64,000 bases of DNA from Nitzschia sp. DOCU1 (lineage: Eukaryota > Bacillariophyta > Bacillariophyceae > Bacillariales > Bacillariaceae), in the NCBI GenBank assembly GCA_951394045.1, contig OX595987.1, positions 1,302,001 to 1,366,000 of the forward strand, read 5' to 3'. The position numbers and the translations under genes are program-made. Shown here in pieces: positions 46,027 to 57,101 of the stretch. A model generated the notes under the pieces. It saw only the letters and a list, made by a program, of their open reading frames with translations, did not search any database and was not told where the DNA came from. The first letter of the stretch is position 1. Every line of letters begins with the position of its first letter.

Positions 46027-49000
46027 ATGATGAAAGAAGGAGACAACCCGCCTGGTCAGGCGCCGCGCTCTCCTCCAAGGATCCCTCCTTTGCCCATTCG
46101 TAGGTTGACCACTGACCCAAAGGAAACCCCTCCCCGAAGCGGTCCTAAAAGCGGAGATTTGAAGGACCAGCCGTTGGACTTTCGGGCCGCTGTGGCTGCT
46201 GCTGCTCCTGCTTCTCCTGGTCTCAGGCCGGCCAGACATGAACGTGGTGTATCCTGGGACCAAAACGTGGCAGAAAATGCGCGTTACCCTTCTTCTCCAC
46301 CTACGTCTGGAGCCCTCCCCGAGCAACCGGATCTGTCGGCTCCTTCCTCTTATTTGTCGTCGATGGCTGCGAAGCCAGGAATGCCTCCTCGCCCGCCCAT
46401 GATCTCGAAGAGGGTGACTTCTACTGCGGCCAATGGCTATTCTCGTCGCAATCTGAATTTACAATCGATTCCTGACAATGCCTTTGAGAGGGAAGCCGAA
46501 GATGTCCTTCTTCGGTCTCTGGAGGAACAGAATCCCATGCACGTTAGGTCAGGTACTGGAGATAATATTCTACGTGGTGTTCCTTTGGATGTACTTTTGC
46601 AGGACTCTGAAGGTAACAGCGGCGCACAGGCTCCTCCTCCCCCACCCCCAAGGCCACGGCTGATGTCTAATGACCACTCGAGAGCGTCGAGAGCCAGTCT
46701 GATTCCGAAACCTGCGCAGATTCACAGGAGGCAGCTCACCGTTGAAGAGGCCCTCTTTGGGCTCACTGCGGCCTTATCTGCCGTGCACGCGGACGAAGTG
46801 AACCATGGCATTCTGCCTGACAGTCCTACGCATAAAAGAATGGACACTGCCAGCTCTACCGATAGACTGGGAAACGTAGCCGATCTTGTATTTGGTAAGC
46901 GCTTCATGAAGAGACGCCCTTCCTCTGGGCTCACGTCCTCTGGGCTAGGAGCGTCGATGTCCGGCGGTGAAGACGTGGCGAGCCCCACTTCTGGAAAGGA
47001 AGGAGACGCAACTTCTCCTCCTGTTTCAGGCGGAGCCAGGTCCAACTGGGGAATCCTCAAGTCTAGCATGCTCAGCACGGCAGATTCCCACAAGAAAACG
47101 GACATTCCTGAGGGAGAGGAAGATGCCGAAGGCGAGGATGAGCTGGAAGGCATCGATATTGAAACTGGCGACGATAACTTAAATGGCAAACAGGTCGGTT
47201 TTGACGCCTCCGAACGGAAGAATTCGACGGATGAAGAAAGTGGTAGTGGTGAATCAGGTCACAAGAAGTACCAGAAGCGCCGCACCAGAATTAGCAAGGC
47301 ATTGGGACCTTTCAAGTATTTACCATATGCGGACAAGATTAAGAACGAATGGGATCTCTTCAACGCCTTTCTACGCCCCAAAAAAGCAACCATTATGACC
47401 TACGCGCGTTACATTATCCTATACATTTGGTTGCCAGCTTTGGCTGCGGCCGCACTCTTGTTTCACTACTTCGAAAATCCTCCCACGGGAAGGATGGATG
47501 AGACAAGTTCCACTTTTAACGAAACTCAGGTGGAAGAGACACAACCCGTGGACAAGATCGAGAATAAAGCGTCCATTTCCTGGTGGATCCTCTTCATTTG
47601 CCTCAGACAGGTCGGGATCGTTATTATTGGCAAGTGTTTCGAGGCCGTGATTGTCGACTTCTTTGCAATTCAAACCCGAGCGATTCTGCGCGCCTTTGGT
47701 CCTGTCATTACTCTCTTGCTTGTCCAGTCCAAGGGCTGGCCATTCCTTGCATCTTCCTGGGGTATTTTGAACTTCACGCTTACTGTGGGCGATTCGGAAT
47801 TCAATAAGCACTGGCTCTACTTCCAGGACTTTTGGGGCTTGTTCAATGCAGAGAATCCAAGCGGCGACGTAACAAATACCCTTTGGTTTTCACGCATCTG
47901 CGCAATTGCCTCGGCGCTGGGAGTTGCCGTTTCTGCGAAGCGAGTGGCAGTCGGTGTCTATCTGGGACGTCAGACGTTTGGTGAGTGGAGATTTGGTGTT
48001 CAAACGTCACCAGTCGGAATGGCAACGTCTCACTTGTTTTGCGCTTGTTTTCACAGCAAACTATTCGGACAAGCTTGCCAAGCTCATGAACAAAATGTTG
48101 CAGGTGAGCCAGGTCGCCATCTTGGCCCAGGCTATTTATAGGAAGTACGAGGCTGAAATGGATAAATTCGATAATTATGGAATGGCTCCCCGCCAACAAC
48201 AGAGCACCAGGAATTTTTCGCGCGATAACCTCATGTCGCTGATTCAGACTGCAAACGACGAGCCCGGCGAAGAGACTGCTTCATTGATGGGGTTTAATCA
48301 GAACCCTGATACGTCAGCCGAGGAAACCGGAAGAGTGATCAACCCTGACGATGTCGACCCTTTCACTGGTGGTCTCGGAGAATCGCAGAGGGCGAGGATT
48401 GCAGATCTCTTGGGCAGCTGGGAGGATCCTGGTCGTAATAATATGAAAAACGTAAGTATGGCGCGGCGCCATTCGATTTATACTTGGTTTACTGCAGTGT
48501 TCTCATTTACTTTTACATTTGTCAGGATGACATTTCGATTGGCACAGTACTTCAATTCAGACGTGCACTTGGTAAGTAGACCCATCCGCTACTCTCGCCA
48601 CAAATACTTTTACAGCGTTCCTAATCCTCTGGACTTTCGCAGCTTCAATGGACACACCATATCCCTTCTCCGGGTCTTTTGGCTTGGCCGACACTCGCGA
48701 ACATTGTGTGGCATCAGCCCAGTATGTCTATGAACGTCTAATGCTGAAGAACCAAACCGTGAACGGAAGGCTCCATTTCGACACCATGGCGGTGCTGGCA
48801 CTGCAGAGAGACGGCGAGTTGGACCAAGAAAAGGCCAAGGAGTTGATCAGAACATTCCGTCCAGACCGTGATGGTGGAATCTCCATGGTAGACTTCGTCC
48901 GATCGATTGATGCAATTTACAAAGAGCTCAGAATGCTTCGGGCGACGGTTGCCGCATCGTCAAAGATCGACAAGGCTTTGGAGTCGATCATGAATATTGC

Positions 49001-50007
49001 ATTCTACGTTATTGTTTTCTGTTGCATCTTGGCTTTCTACGGTTTCGACCCTCTTGCGTTGTTCCTCAGTCTCTCCAGTATCATTCTTGCATTCGCATTC
49101 ATGATCGGTTCGGCCTCGGCCAAATACTTCGAGGTAAGTTTCCGTTTGCGGATTATTTGAATCCGTTCGCGCTGGTCACTGATCTTCGTTTCCACAGGGT
49201 CTTCTGTTTATTTTGGTTCAACGGCCATATGGCATAGGTGACCGTATCAGCGTTGCGAACCCCGAGACAGACGGCAATGGCGCTGGCTCTCAAGGTTGGA
49301 TTGTCGCCGATGTGACTTTGTTCACGACGACTATCTACTTAGCAGGAACAAACGAACGGGCTACGGTGGCGAACGGAGTTTTGGCAAAGTCTAGGATCAT
49401 TAATGGAGCCCGATCGCACAAGGCCATTCTCGTGCTTAACCTGAAGTTTGGCCTGGATTCAGAATTGAAGCGCCTCGAAATTTTCAAATCGGCTGTCGAG
49501 AAGTTTGTCAAGGCGAGGCCAAGGGAATGGCTTGCATTGCTGGCGATCCGTGCTGGTCGCGTTGAGGCAGATCTCGGTTTTCTTGAGTACCAAGTTGTTG
49601 TCCAACATCGCGAGGCCTGGTAAGTCAAATCGGCAGCAGTACCCGACTTGCAGTCTTGCCGCCACGCAGGCAGTCCCTCTCTCACTTACTCATGTTTCAC
49701 ACCCAGGCAAAACGTTGGACCTATTCTCGATAGCAAACACGCTATTCACTGCTTCATGCTTGAATTGACGAAGAAACTCGACTTGCGTTACAGGTCGCCG
49801 CCGCTCCCTGTATTATTGTCGCACGGGCACAACGGCCCGATCAAAACAATTGATGCCAAGTATGATTTCGAAAGTCAACTGGACGCAAGCCAAGACAGCG
49901 AAATCTTGGCCCCGACTTCGCCCAAGTCGGTTGGAACAGCCACCAACGATGATGAGATTGAAGGAGTCATCAAGATGTTCAATAAAGGCGCGATCATCGA
50001 CCTGTAA
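46027..50007 (+). CDS. MscS-like mechanosensitive channel with EF-hand-like loop
   Basis: Six exons: 46027-47980, 48057-48451, 48526-48571 (46 nt), 48643-49133, 49198-49619, 49707-50007, all GT-AG, 1202 aa. The first 450 residues are Pro/Ser-rich and probably disordered cytosolic sequence. Four or more membrane helices follow (MTYARYIILYIWLPALAAAA, WILFICLRQVGIVIIG and others), then DISIGTVLQFRRALA across two splices. The segment LIRTFRPDRDGGISMVDFV looks like a degenerate EF-hand, as in fungal Msy1/Msy2. The pore-lining and beta domain match MscS: IMNIAFYVIVFCCILAFYG, SSIILAFAFMIGSASAKYFEG, LVQRPYGIGDRISV, then TTTIYLAG. It would open in response to membrane tension, possibly tuned by calcium. 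The start is MMKEGDN at 46027 (or 46030). Confidence 0.88.
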
Positions 50008-50029
50008 ATGCATGAACCCGCGTGGAAGT

Positions 50030-52047
50030 TTAGCGTGGCATGGTCATATCCTTATGGAACGTGTACGAATAATCATAGTTTGCCGTTTCCTTGTCGCAAT
50101 GGTGATCCTTGTAGTAGATGGCCGCTTCGTTCAAAGCGCGGATCATGGTGCATACCATAAAAGCTTGCTCTTTGGCATGCTTAGGCGTGAGATCCTTCTT
50201 CGTGCCACTGGCGTCTGGAAGAATGGCTGTCGTCAGCCCTTGCGCGGCAAGATCTTCGGGCGGCATCACCAATAGAGGTGCATCGCAAGATATGAAATCT
50301 CTGCGGAGCTTATACTTTCCAATGAACCATTTACCCAAGTAGTAACGCTGGCAATAGTGAATGACGTGAGGGTACTCGCTTTTGGGAAAGTGGTGGCAAA
50401 TGGCCTTCTCGTCGACTTTATCAATAAGCTTCCACCCCTCACCCCCGGCAAACGTATCGCTGACCATAAAGGAATGTGACACAGTGTGGCGCAGACCATT
50501 GTGGGCTGCCGCAAGATTATAGGCGAACTGGAATAGGAAAATTCAACGACAAAATGTGAGAATGCATGCCCGATCACCAGGAGTCCCGGTCGCAACAAAT
50601 CAAGTTAAAAAGAAAAAATCTAGGTGCTCACCATTTCTACGAGAAGGACAGAGAAAAGAAGTTTGCAAAAATGATGAGCGTCCGACAAGACACAAGCGCT
50701 GAAAACACCTGAATGTGTGCTTACCTGCTAGCAAGTGCGGATAGTCATTATGAACTCGTGGTACAATGTCTGCCCAAGTCGTAATGATTGTATACATATC
50801 CTTCCCTTTAGAAATCAAGAAAAGAGAGAAAAGTTAGGTGCTCACCATTTCTGCGAGAAAGATTACGAAAATGCGTCGCACCTGTAAAAACGTACGGTGG
50901 ACCCATACCAACATAGTAATTCACGGCCTCCTTGTCGGACATGTCAGCTACTGGCGAATGTCCCTGGAAAACTTGCTCCAGGTTTACTTTTCGCTTCCAT
51001 TGCAGTCCATATCCGTATTGTTGCGAAAAGGGTGATCCGTGCTCCACTTTGAGTTTGTATCCCTCCTGAAGTCTCCACATCTCCGAGGAATTTGTAAAGT
51101 CATTGGTGAAAGGACGCATGATAATCTGTTGAAGCGGGACGGTGAAAGGGACCAGAAAGGAAGAAGATGCGTGAGCCAATTACAACAGAGCCTTAGAATT
51201 TTTTTAGATGAATCACAATGACAAGAAAAACAAGAACAGGTAGACGGACCTGATCGGGATCCAAGAGGATAAATATGGTGTCGTCATGTTGTTCATGGTT
51301 GTCAGGGTAGCCCAGCGCTTCTTGCATCCAATGTCGCACGCCACAAGGCTTGTTGAACTAAAGGACAAAGGAAGAGCAAACACGACAATAAATGATAAGA
51401 TTACGAGATCGCCTTTTGTACAACGGCCACAGAATACGCACATATTTGAAATTTCGGCCAGGCTTGATCCCTGAAAAGTCTGGCGTCAAGTGCAAGCGGA
51501 ATCTCCCGGGAGCCATGGGCGCAATTTCTTTCTCAAAAATCTCTTTCAAAACTTTCGCATCTTCGTCATTGCAACCCGAGGCTATCCGTGTGACGGGTCC
51601 TTCTTGACCAGAATGTAGCGCATGATAGAAAAAGACGTAGCTTTGCCAATCTTGAAACGTCGAACAACCAGTAGAAAAGACACTGTGATAGGCATCCTTT
51701 TTGCCAGCAACGACAGTATCTGATTCCCGTGCAGCTTTTCCGAGTGGATCGTCGGGACTTTCCTCATTGTCCATGTGGTCGTCGTGGTCGCCTTGCGAGT
51801 CCTCCACTTCCTGGACCTCCTTGATTGACGCCGAGTTGGAGACCGACTCGGCTGCTTTAGATTTTGAAACAGTGTTGGATTTCGGAAGTTGCGGGATCGG
51901 TGTCATTTCATCATCCGCCGTGAGGGGGATGAGGATCATCGACAAGGAAATGATCCCAGTCGCCAATAGGAGAATTCGAAGCAAACTCTTGTCATTTCCA
52001 GTCCTAACATGCGCTCGGCGAACTTTGGCTTTCGTGATGGCCGGCAT
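50030..52047 (-). CDS. SERGT/HPAT-like peptide O-glycosyltransferase, paralogue 1 (six exons, one microexon)
   Basis: Exons on the minus strand: 52047-51442, 51357-51250, 51125-50882, 50805-50725, 50636-50632 (5 nt, AAATG) and 50527-50030, giving 513 aa. After a basic start, a signal anchor (LLRILLLATGIISLSMILI) and acidic stem, the enzyme part begins VFSTGCSTFQDWQSYVFF with VTRIASGC, then FNKPCGVRHWMQEALGY, IFILLDPDQ (metal/donor-binding acid motif) and GPPYVFTGKDMYTI, HVIHYCQRYYLGKWF, YYKDHHC. This order matches plant peptidyl-serine galactosyltransferase and hydroxyproline arabinosyltransferase families, and the gene at 55614. It would add sugar to Ser or Hyp of secreted proteins in the ER/Golgi. 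The microexon restores AEM, which the intronless paralogue has at the same place. Only 22 bp separate its stop from the MscS stop. Confidence 0.82.
50632..50636 (-). other. 5-nt coding microexon (AAATG)
   Basis: Flanked by CTTCTCGTAG acceptor and GTGAGC donor. It completes Glu and adds Met (LLA-E-M-FAY); the paralogue reads MMAEMYGY at the same position. Without it the frame fails. Confidence 0.8.
50846..50850 (-). repeat. Decoy copy of the microexon in the preceding intron
   Basis: The segment CTCGCAG-AAATG-GTGAGCACCTA in the intron between exons 3 and 4 nearly repeats the true microexon and flanks (CTCGTAG-AAATG-GTGAGCACCTA at 50622-50643). Including it would shift the frame, so it should be silent or regulatory. 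Confidence 0.75.
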
Positions 52048-52496
52048 TTTTCTCGTCAAAAGATCTCCGGATTGAACAGCTGTAGTAGATTGATCCGTTC
52101 CTCTTTCAATGTTAGAGTGGGGTCTAGCAGCATGCGAACTTTTAGGAAGAAACAAACGGGAGATAGCTAAACGATGATGACCATTGGCAGAGGTTGAAAG
52201 TTGAACAACAATTTGATGAGACTGGGCCAGTGCGATCTCTCCATGTGCATCGGTCATCGTTGGTGCGAATAGTGACCGACATATTTTGCGGCGTTGATCG
52301 GTATACCGGGGTAGGTACGTTACGTATAGTTGTACAACGATACCTTCAATCTGACGCGCCGGCCCTTCGTCGTGCGTGCCTTCACGAAAACCCCATCGAC
52401 ATCATCTCCCCGACGCATCTTGTCCGAGATGACACATTGCAACAAAGCAACTCTATCTCTATCATAGCCATCCAAGCTATCGAGCTAGGCACGAGA
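52048..52496. other. Divergent promoter region
   Basis: 449 bp between the divergent SERGT-like paralogue 1 and CCB genes. The frame open on the minus strand to 52257 and on the plus strand from 52194 have no supported starts. No specific element is recognised. Confidence 0.5.
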
Positions 52497-53468
52497 ATGA
52501 CTCGAATCGTCTCCCACATTCGCGCTGCATCCATCTGGATTGCATTGCTGTATCTTTCTTGCGTGACAAGTAGTTTCGTGGACCAAAGAACAATTGTGGG
52601 CTTTCGCGGCACCTGGAGATTATTATACCAGCCCCCATTTCATGGCGAAAGATATCTACCCTGGACTCTTTTAGCTGAGAAACGCAACTCGGAATCCTCT
52701 TCTACTGGTGCCAGCGTTCGATTCAGTGGAACTGAGGGCTTCACTTCCACTGCTACCAATCCGCTGGATGCTTTCTTGACGGTCGTGGCATCGGATGTTG
52801 TGTCGATTGCCCTTGGATTAATCGGCCTCGTGGTGGTTGTGGCGCACCGAGTGGCCATGTTGGATGATACATCGGCCGACTCTTTGACCATACAAACGAG
52901 GACCGACCTATTGGCAGTCTTTGCTTGTGGATCCGTACTTTTGAATGGAATTACAAAATTGGATGTGACGGCGGCCATGGCAGAATCGGTCGTGTTGGAA
53001 GGAACTAGACTGGAAAGTCCTGAAGTATATGGAGACCTTTTAGAAGAAGATGTATCTACCATCACTTGGGCACTAGAAGCGCTGCTGGCGGCCACGCCGG
53101 CCATGACGGCTGTGGTTTTGGAACGAGTCGACGAATCATCGCCATGGAAGGTTTTAGCCCGAGCAGGGACTGTGCCCTCTGGTCTGGAAGTACCGGATTC
53201 TACACCTATTTTGGATCGCGTTTCGAGTACAGGAAACTCCAAGGAAACGTATCTTCCAACTCTACAGGCTTTGCCGGGAAAGAGGGAAATGCCGTATCTT
53301 CCGTCGAATGCACAGCTGGCCTTGCTGGTACCGATTGGGAGTTCTGACTCGGGCAGTGTCGCCACGACACGAGTGCTTGTCTTGGGGAGCAATCGCGCCA
53401 AAAGCTTTTCACCCCGAGATGTCGCTTGGTGCCGGATCGTAGGGGAGCGAATGGCAAGTAATCGATAG
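52497..53468 (+). CDS. CCB2/CCB4-type cytochrome b6 heme-attachment factor, plastid
   Basis: One exon, 323 aa from ATG 52497. The N-terminus (MTRIVSHIRAASIWIALLYL) is a signal peptide ending VTSS-FVD, an ASAFAP-type plastid leader. Two membrane helices follow (VVASDVVSIALGLIGLVVVVA and LLAVFACGSVLLNGI), then a soluble C-terminal domain with RVLVLGSNRAKSFSPRDVAW, which resembles the GAF-like end of the CCB2/CCB4 family. These proteins attach the covalent heme c-i to cytochrome b6 in the thylakoid. Whether it is the CCB2 or CCB4 member cannot be decided by eye. Confidence 0.75.
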   Translation: MTRIVSHIRAASIWIALLYLSCVTSSFVDQRTIVGFRGTWRLLYQPPFHGERYLPWTLLAEKRNSESSSTGASVRFSGTEGFTSTATNPLDAFLTVVASDVVSIALGLIGLVVVVAHRVAMLDDTSADSLTIQTRTDLLAVFACGSVLLNGITKLDVTAAMAESVVLEGTRLESPEVYGDLLEEDVSTITWALEALLAATPAMTAVVLERVDESSPWKVLARAGTVPSGLEVPDSTPILDRVSSTGNSKETYLPTLQALPGKREMPYLPSNAQLALLVPIGSSDSGSVATTRVLVLGSNRAKSFSPRDVAWCRIVGERMASNR

Positions 53469-53859
53469 GAGCCGTTCGGCAAACATTTGCTTATTGCCCT
53501 GTCATTGACGATAAGCTTAATATGTGCCGCCTCACAAAAGGCCGTTTAAGGAATCGAACAATACTAGTTGCGTGCTATTGATATCTGAATTGTGAGCCTA
53601 AGTTTCTGGGCCGTGGCTTGATGAGCCCTATTGTGCACCTTGCCCTGCGAAATTATTGCTTTGTTCATCTGACCGTCCATGCCATCGTGGTTCATCCCAA
53701 GGCTAAGCATTCAGATGCCACCCGTTCGTATCATAAAATGTGTGGCATTAAAACAGTATGACTTCGACAATTGGGTTCCAGCAAGTGTTTGGCCAACAAT
53801 CTGACACAACAAAAGTGGGCAAAGAGCTCGACTCAAGGATCGACTCATTCCTCCCTCTG
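53469..53859. other. Convergent 3' region, no gene seen
   Basis: 390 bp between the stops of the CCB and GT8 genes. It contains only 3' flanks; a 282-codon plus-strand frame from 53758 is antisense to the GT8 gene and rejected. Confidence 0.5.
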
Positions 53860-55176
53860 CTATCGCATTCCAAACATGGAAGCAACTTGTGCCCCCACAT
53901 CAACTTCAGGAGTGTCATCACCTTGATTGTATTCAGCACGAGCCTGTTGCATTGCTTCTTGGCTAGACATGCCTTGGCCTCTGAGCTCTTTGAAGCGTTT
54001 GGCAATGAGTTTGTGCGTTTGACGTGGGTCATTGGAAGTTGCCGCTGCCGGGGGTCGAGCCACGGCGGCTCGTTGTCGTTCGGCCATTTCACGTTGTCGC
54101 GCCTCTTCTTCTTCTTGCTCCCTTTCCATTTGAATTTGAAGTTCTTTCTCTTTGCGGTATCGAGTCAAAAAGTTCTTGCTTTTGTTGTGCCAAGTTTTCC
54201 AGAGTGCGACCAACGAATGATTGTCGGAGGCCGACGACTCCCACGGCTTGATGGCGTTGGAATAATGAACAATATACAAATCAGAACTGACTTGCACATC
54301 CCAAAAGCTAGATTCACCCGTTTCGTCGGCAGTCATGTCGTACATGGCTTGCTGCGCATTGTACCCCACCGGCAGACGCGCCATGGGAGGCAGTTCGGTA
54401 TTCCAAGTGTTAAAATAGGCATTGAGAAACCCAGTGTCCGATCCATCGTAGGTAGTAAGGAGTTTGGCATGCCCATTCATAGTTTCAAAAACTTTGGCGG
54501 AAGGTCGCACCACCATGACGCCGCTATTAAAGTGATTGGGGGGCAAGAGATCGGGTGCCGCTGCAATCAAAGATTCCGATTCTGTGTAAACCTTGTTGAG
54601 TTCTAGCAAATTGGAAACATCTTTCAGGACAAGACAGTCGCTATCAATGAAGACAATTGTCTCGTATTGTTGCATTCCAAAGATTCTACATTTCGTCCAC
54701 CCGGGATTGTGGTTGTCCAAGGTTCGCTCCCAGGCTCGTTTCTTGCCGAGTTTCGAGTCGACTCCTTGACCTGGCGGGTGCCATTCTTCGATTGGCAATA
54801 TTCGCGTACAAAGAGCAGGACAGAGGTATTCGTAGACGCTGCTCGGCACTACATTCGGCGTGACCAGAACGACAATCTCGGGAGGATATGTGTATTTCCG
54901 TGACAATGTTTTCTGCAAGCAAAACGAACGGAAACAGCGGCGAAGAAATGAGAGGAATCAATCAGTGTCGTGTACGGCTTGACCATATTTCTCGGCCAAA
55001 TGTATGACGGCGATGACATGTAACATGAATCGACGTACCTTGAGAGAGTACAGCATCGTCTGGACACCTGGAAGAAATTCAGACGAGTGAAGCAAAGTCA
55101 TGAAGGCATCCGGCCGAGGCGGAAACATTGCCACCACTTTAGCCTCGTAGACTGGGGGTTCATCTGCAGTTGACAT
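53860..55176 (-). CDS. GT8 (glycogenin-like) glycosyltransferase
   Basis: Two exons on the minus strand (55176-55039, 54912-53860), 396 aa. The start is MSTADEPPVYEAKVVAM, and the first splice makes MLYSLK-KTLSRKY. Family marks: VFIDSDCLVL (DxD metal motif), NHFNSGVMVVRPS, DTGFLNAYF, LPVGYN and IVHYSNAIKPW, as in GT8 glycogenin/galactinol-synthase-like enzymes. The C-terminal 100 residues are a Gln/Glu/Arg helix that may be a coiled coil, followed by an Ala/Glu-rich tail. No signal peptide or membrane anchor is visible, so cytosolic action is likely. Diatoms store chrysolaminarin, not glycogen, so a glycogenin role is unsafe; donor and acceptor are unknown. Confidence 0.87.
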
Positions 55177-55613
55177 GGCGATGTTGCTAGATGCTGTGAA
55201 ATGTTGATTATGAACCGCTTGTCAAGGGCCAAGCAACGATTTGGATGTGGGTTATGGCATTGTCATCGGGTATGGAATATTGGCATCCGAGATGTCTCTC
55301 GTCATCCCACGCACCCCAGGGCGAGGCCACCGCGGGTTTGAGCAGTCGAATGAATCATTAGTAGCTCGTCGAAAGAAGTACAACATGGTATGATACCGTG
55401 CTGTCGTAGGTACAATGACACATAGCAATCTCATGATCGCCGGCGCGCGGGATTCCCCCAAGCATTGTTTTTGGCACATCGACAATGGCAATGTTGAACG
55501 GTCACGATGAGTCTCACACTCTATCAGGAACGAAGGCACTTTGAACCATAACTTGTTTCAACATAACAAAGATAATAAGGAGGGTCGACATTGAAACGAA
55601 GCACCTTAACACA
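55177..55613. other. Divergent promoter region
   Basis: 437 bp between GT8 (minus) and SERGT-like paralogue 2 (plus). No supported element is seen. Confidence 0.5.
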
Positions 55614-57101
55614 ATGGCTCGTAAAGTAATCGGAAACAGTCTAACAAAGCCGAAGAAGCTTAAATGTGGACCTGATCGTATCGCTGGCGGCTTTGTGATC
55701 TTTGCGATGATGGTCATTGGCTTGAATCTGCAAATGGCGACCCGTCAGCATCCTCTGGCGCCGTCATCAGAAGGTATCCAGAGCCAACAACAACAAGGAG
55801 CGCCAAGCATTCCGAAAGTACAAGCATCCAGTCGATCGTCGGGTCGTGAGCCCCAGATGCAGATCGTCTTTTCCACGTCCTGCAGTATTAACCATGATTG
55901 GCAGTCATATTTATTCTTCTTTCAGGCCATGTTGCACAAACAGCCGGGATTTGTGACGAGAATCGTCTCGGGGTGCACGGAAGAACAGGAGCAACAATTG
56001 TCAAAAATGCACCAAGAGCAAATCTCGATTATGAATGAACGATTCCAAATTCATTTTACGCCAGAGTTTGGGAAAGTCGAAGGACGAAGTTGGCAGGTAA
56101 CCAAGTACTGGAATAAGCCTTTTGGAGTCAAGCACTGGCTGGAAAATCGATTTGGATACAAATATGAAGGAGGCATTTCTACTCCTTATGATGACGATAT
56201 TATCGTACTTGTGGACCCCGACATGCTTTTGCAAAGACCGTTTCTCAACGACTTTTCACACTTTCCCAATACTTTCTGGCACAAAACCATTCAAGATAAC
56301 ACGGACCTTTACTACAAGGTCGAGCATGGACGACCCATTGCGCAAACGTACTCTTTTGCCGATGCGTGGTTAAGAGCAGCACAGAAGGGTAACATGGAAG
56401 ATATTGTTGGACCCGGCTCTCCTGCGCTCAACGTATCGGATCATGATGCCAAAGTCACTTTTTCCGCTGGTCCACCCTACGTTTTAACGGCCCGTGATAT
56501 GTTTCAACTCGTTTTTCACTGGGCGAAATTTTTGCCTGGTATCAACAACCATTTTGATGGAATGATGGCAGAAATGTATGGATACTGTACGGCCGCGGCG
56601 CACTTGAATATGCGCCATCAGATTGCCAAGGGATTCATGGTGTCGAGCGTGGTCATGGATTACGGCGAGGGCTGGGAGTTTATGGATGACGTGACGGGGG
56701 ATGCCTGTGATATTGCCAAATACCAAGATCGTGCCCCACACGTGATCCACTTTTGTCAAAGATATTCTGTAGGAGAGTACTTTATCAGCAAGTACAAAGT
56801 GCCTGAAAATATTTTGACGTGCGATCATCAGCTGTTTGAACTGCCACCGAAAGATATTACTGCCTACACTACCTACTCGCACTACGGAGATAACTCTACC
56901 TCTCATTGGTCTGGAAAGCGCATGAAAGACTTGTACCGACAGGCATTTATGGTTTGTTCCATCATGGACGGCCTCAACCGGGCCGCGACGTTTTATAAAG
57001 ATCACCATTGTCCCAATGGGGCAAACTATAGTGCGACGTGGAATCACTTTCGAGAAGAAAAGTTACAAGGATGCAAGACGGTTCATGGGTGTCCGGTGTA
57101 A
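55614..57101 (+). CDS. SERGT/HPAT-like peptide O-glycosyltransferase, paralogue 2 (intronless)
   Basis: One exon, 495 aa, ATG 55614. A basic start (MARKVIGNSLTKPKKLK) precedes a signal anchor (GGFVIFAMMVIGLNLQMA). Then VFSTSCSINHDWQSYLFFF, VTRIVSGC, FTPEFGKVEG, DIIVLVDPDML and GPPYVLTARDM, APHVIHFCQRYSVGEYF, FYKDHHC appear in the same order as in the 50030-52047 gene. Identity is evident throughout but moderate, so the split is not recent. The pair differs completely in introns (six exons versus none), which points either to retroposition of this copy or to intron gain in the other. Same predicted role: O-glycosylation of secreted proteins. Confidence 0.82.
   Translation: MARKVIGNSLTKPKKLKCGPDRIAGGFVIFAMMVIGLNLQMATRQHPLAPSSEGIQSQQQQGAPSIPKVQASSRSSGREPQMQIVFSTSCSINHDWQSYLFFFQAMLHKQPGFVTRIVSGCTEEQEQQLSKMHQEQISIMNERFQIHFTPEFGKVEGRSWQVTKYWNKPFGVKHWLENRFGYKYEGGISTPYDDDIIVLVDPDMLLQRPFLNDFSHFPNTFWHKTIQDNTDLYYKVEHGRPIAQTYSFADAWLRAAQKGNMEDIVGPGSPALNVSDHDAKVTFSAGPPYVLTARDMFQLVFHWAKFLPGINNHFDGMMAEMYGYCTAAAHLNMRHQIAKGFMVSSVVMDYGEGWEFMDDVTGDACDIAKYQDRAPHVIHFCQRYSVGEYFISKYKVPENILTCDHQLFELPPKDITAYTTYSHYGDNSTSHWSGKRMKDLYRQAFMVCSIMDGLNRAATFYKDHHCPNGANYSATWNHFREEKLQGCKTVHGCPV

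Noticed and set aside
52640..53482. 280-codon minus-strand ORF
   Set aside because: Antisense to the CCB2/CCB4 gene, whose signal peptide, membrane helices and family features are convincing.
53758..54606. 282-codon plus-strand ORF
   Set aside because: Entirely antisense to the GT8 coding exon; Ser/Arg/His-rich shadow composition.
53860..55176. Calling the GT8 gene glycogenin
   Set aside because: Diatoms store chrysolaminarin, and no glycogen-synthase-binding feature is visible; family-level name kept.
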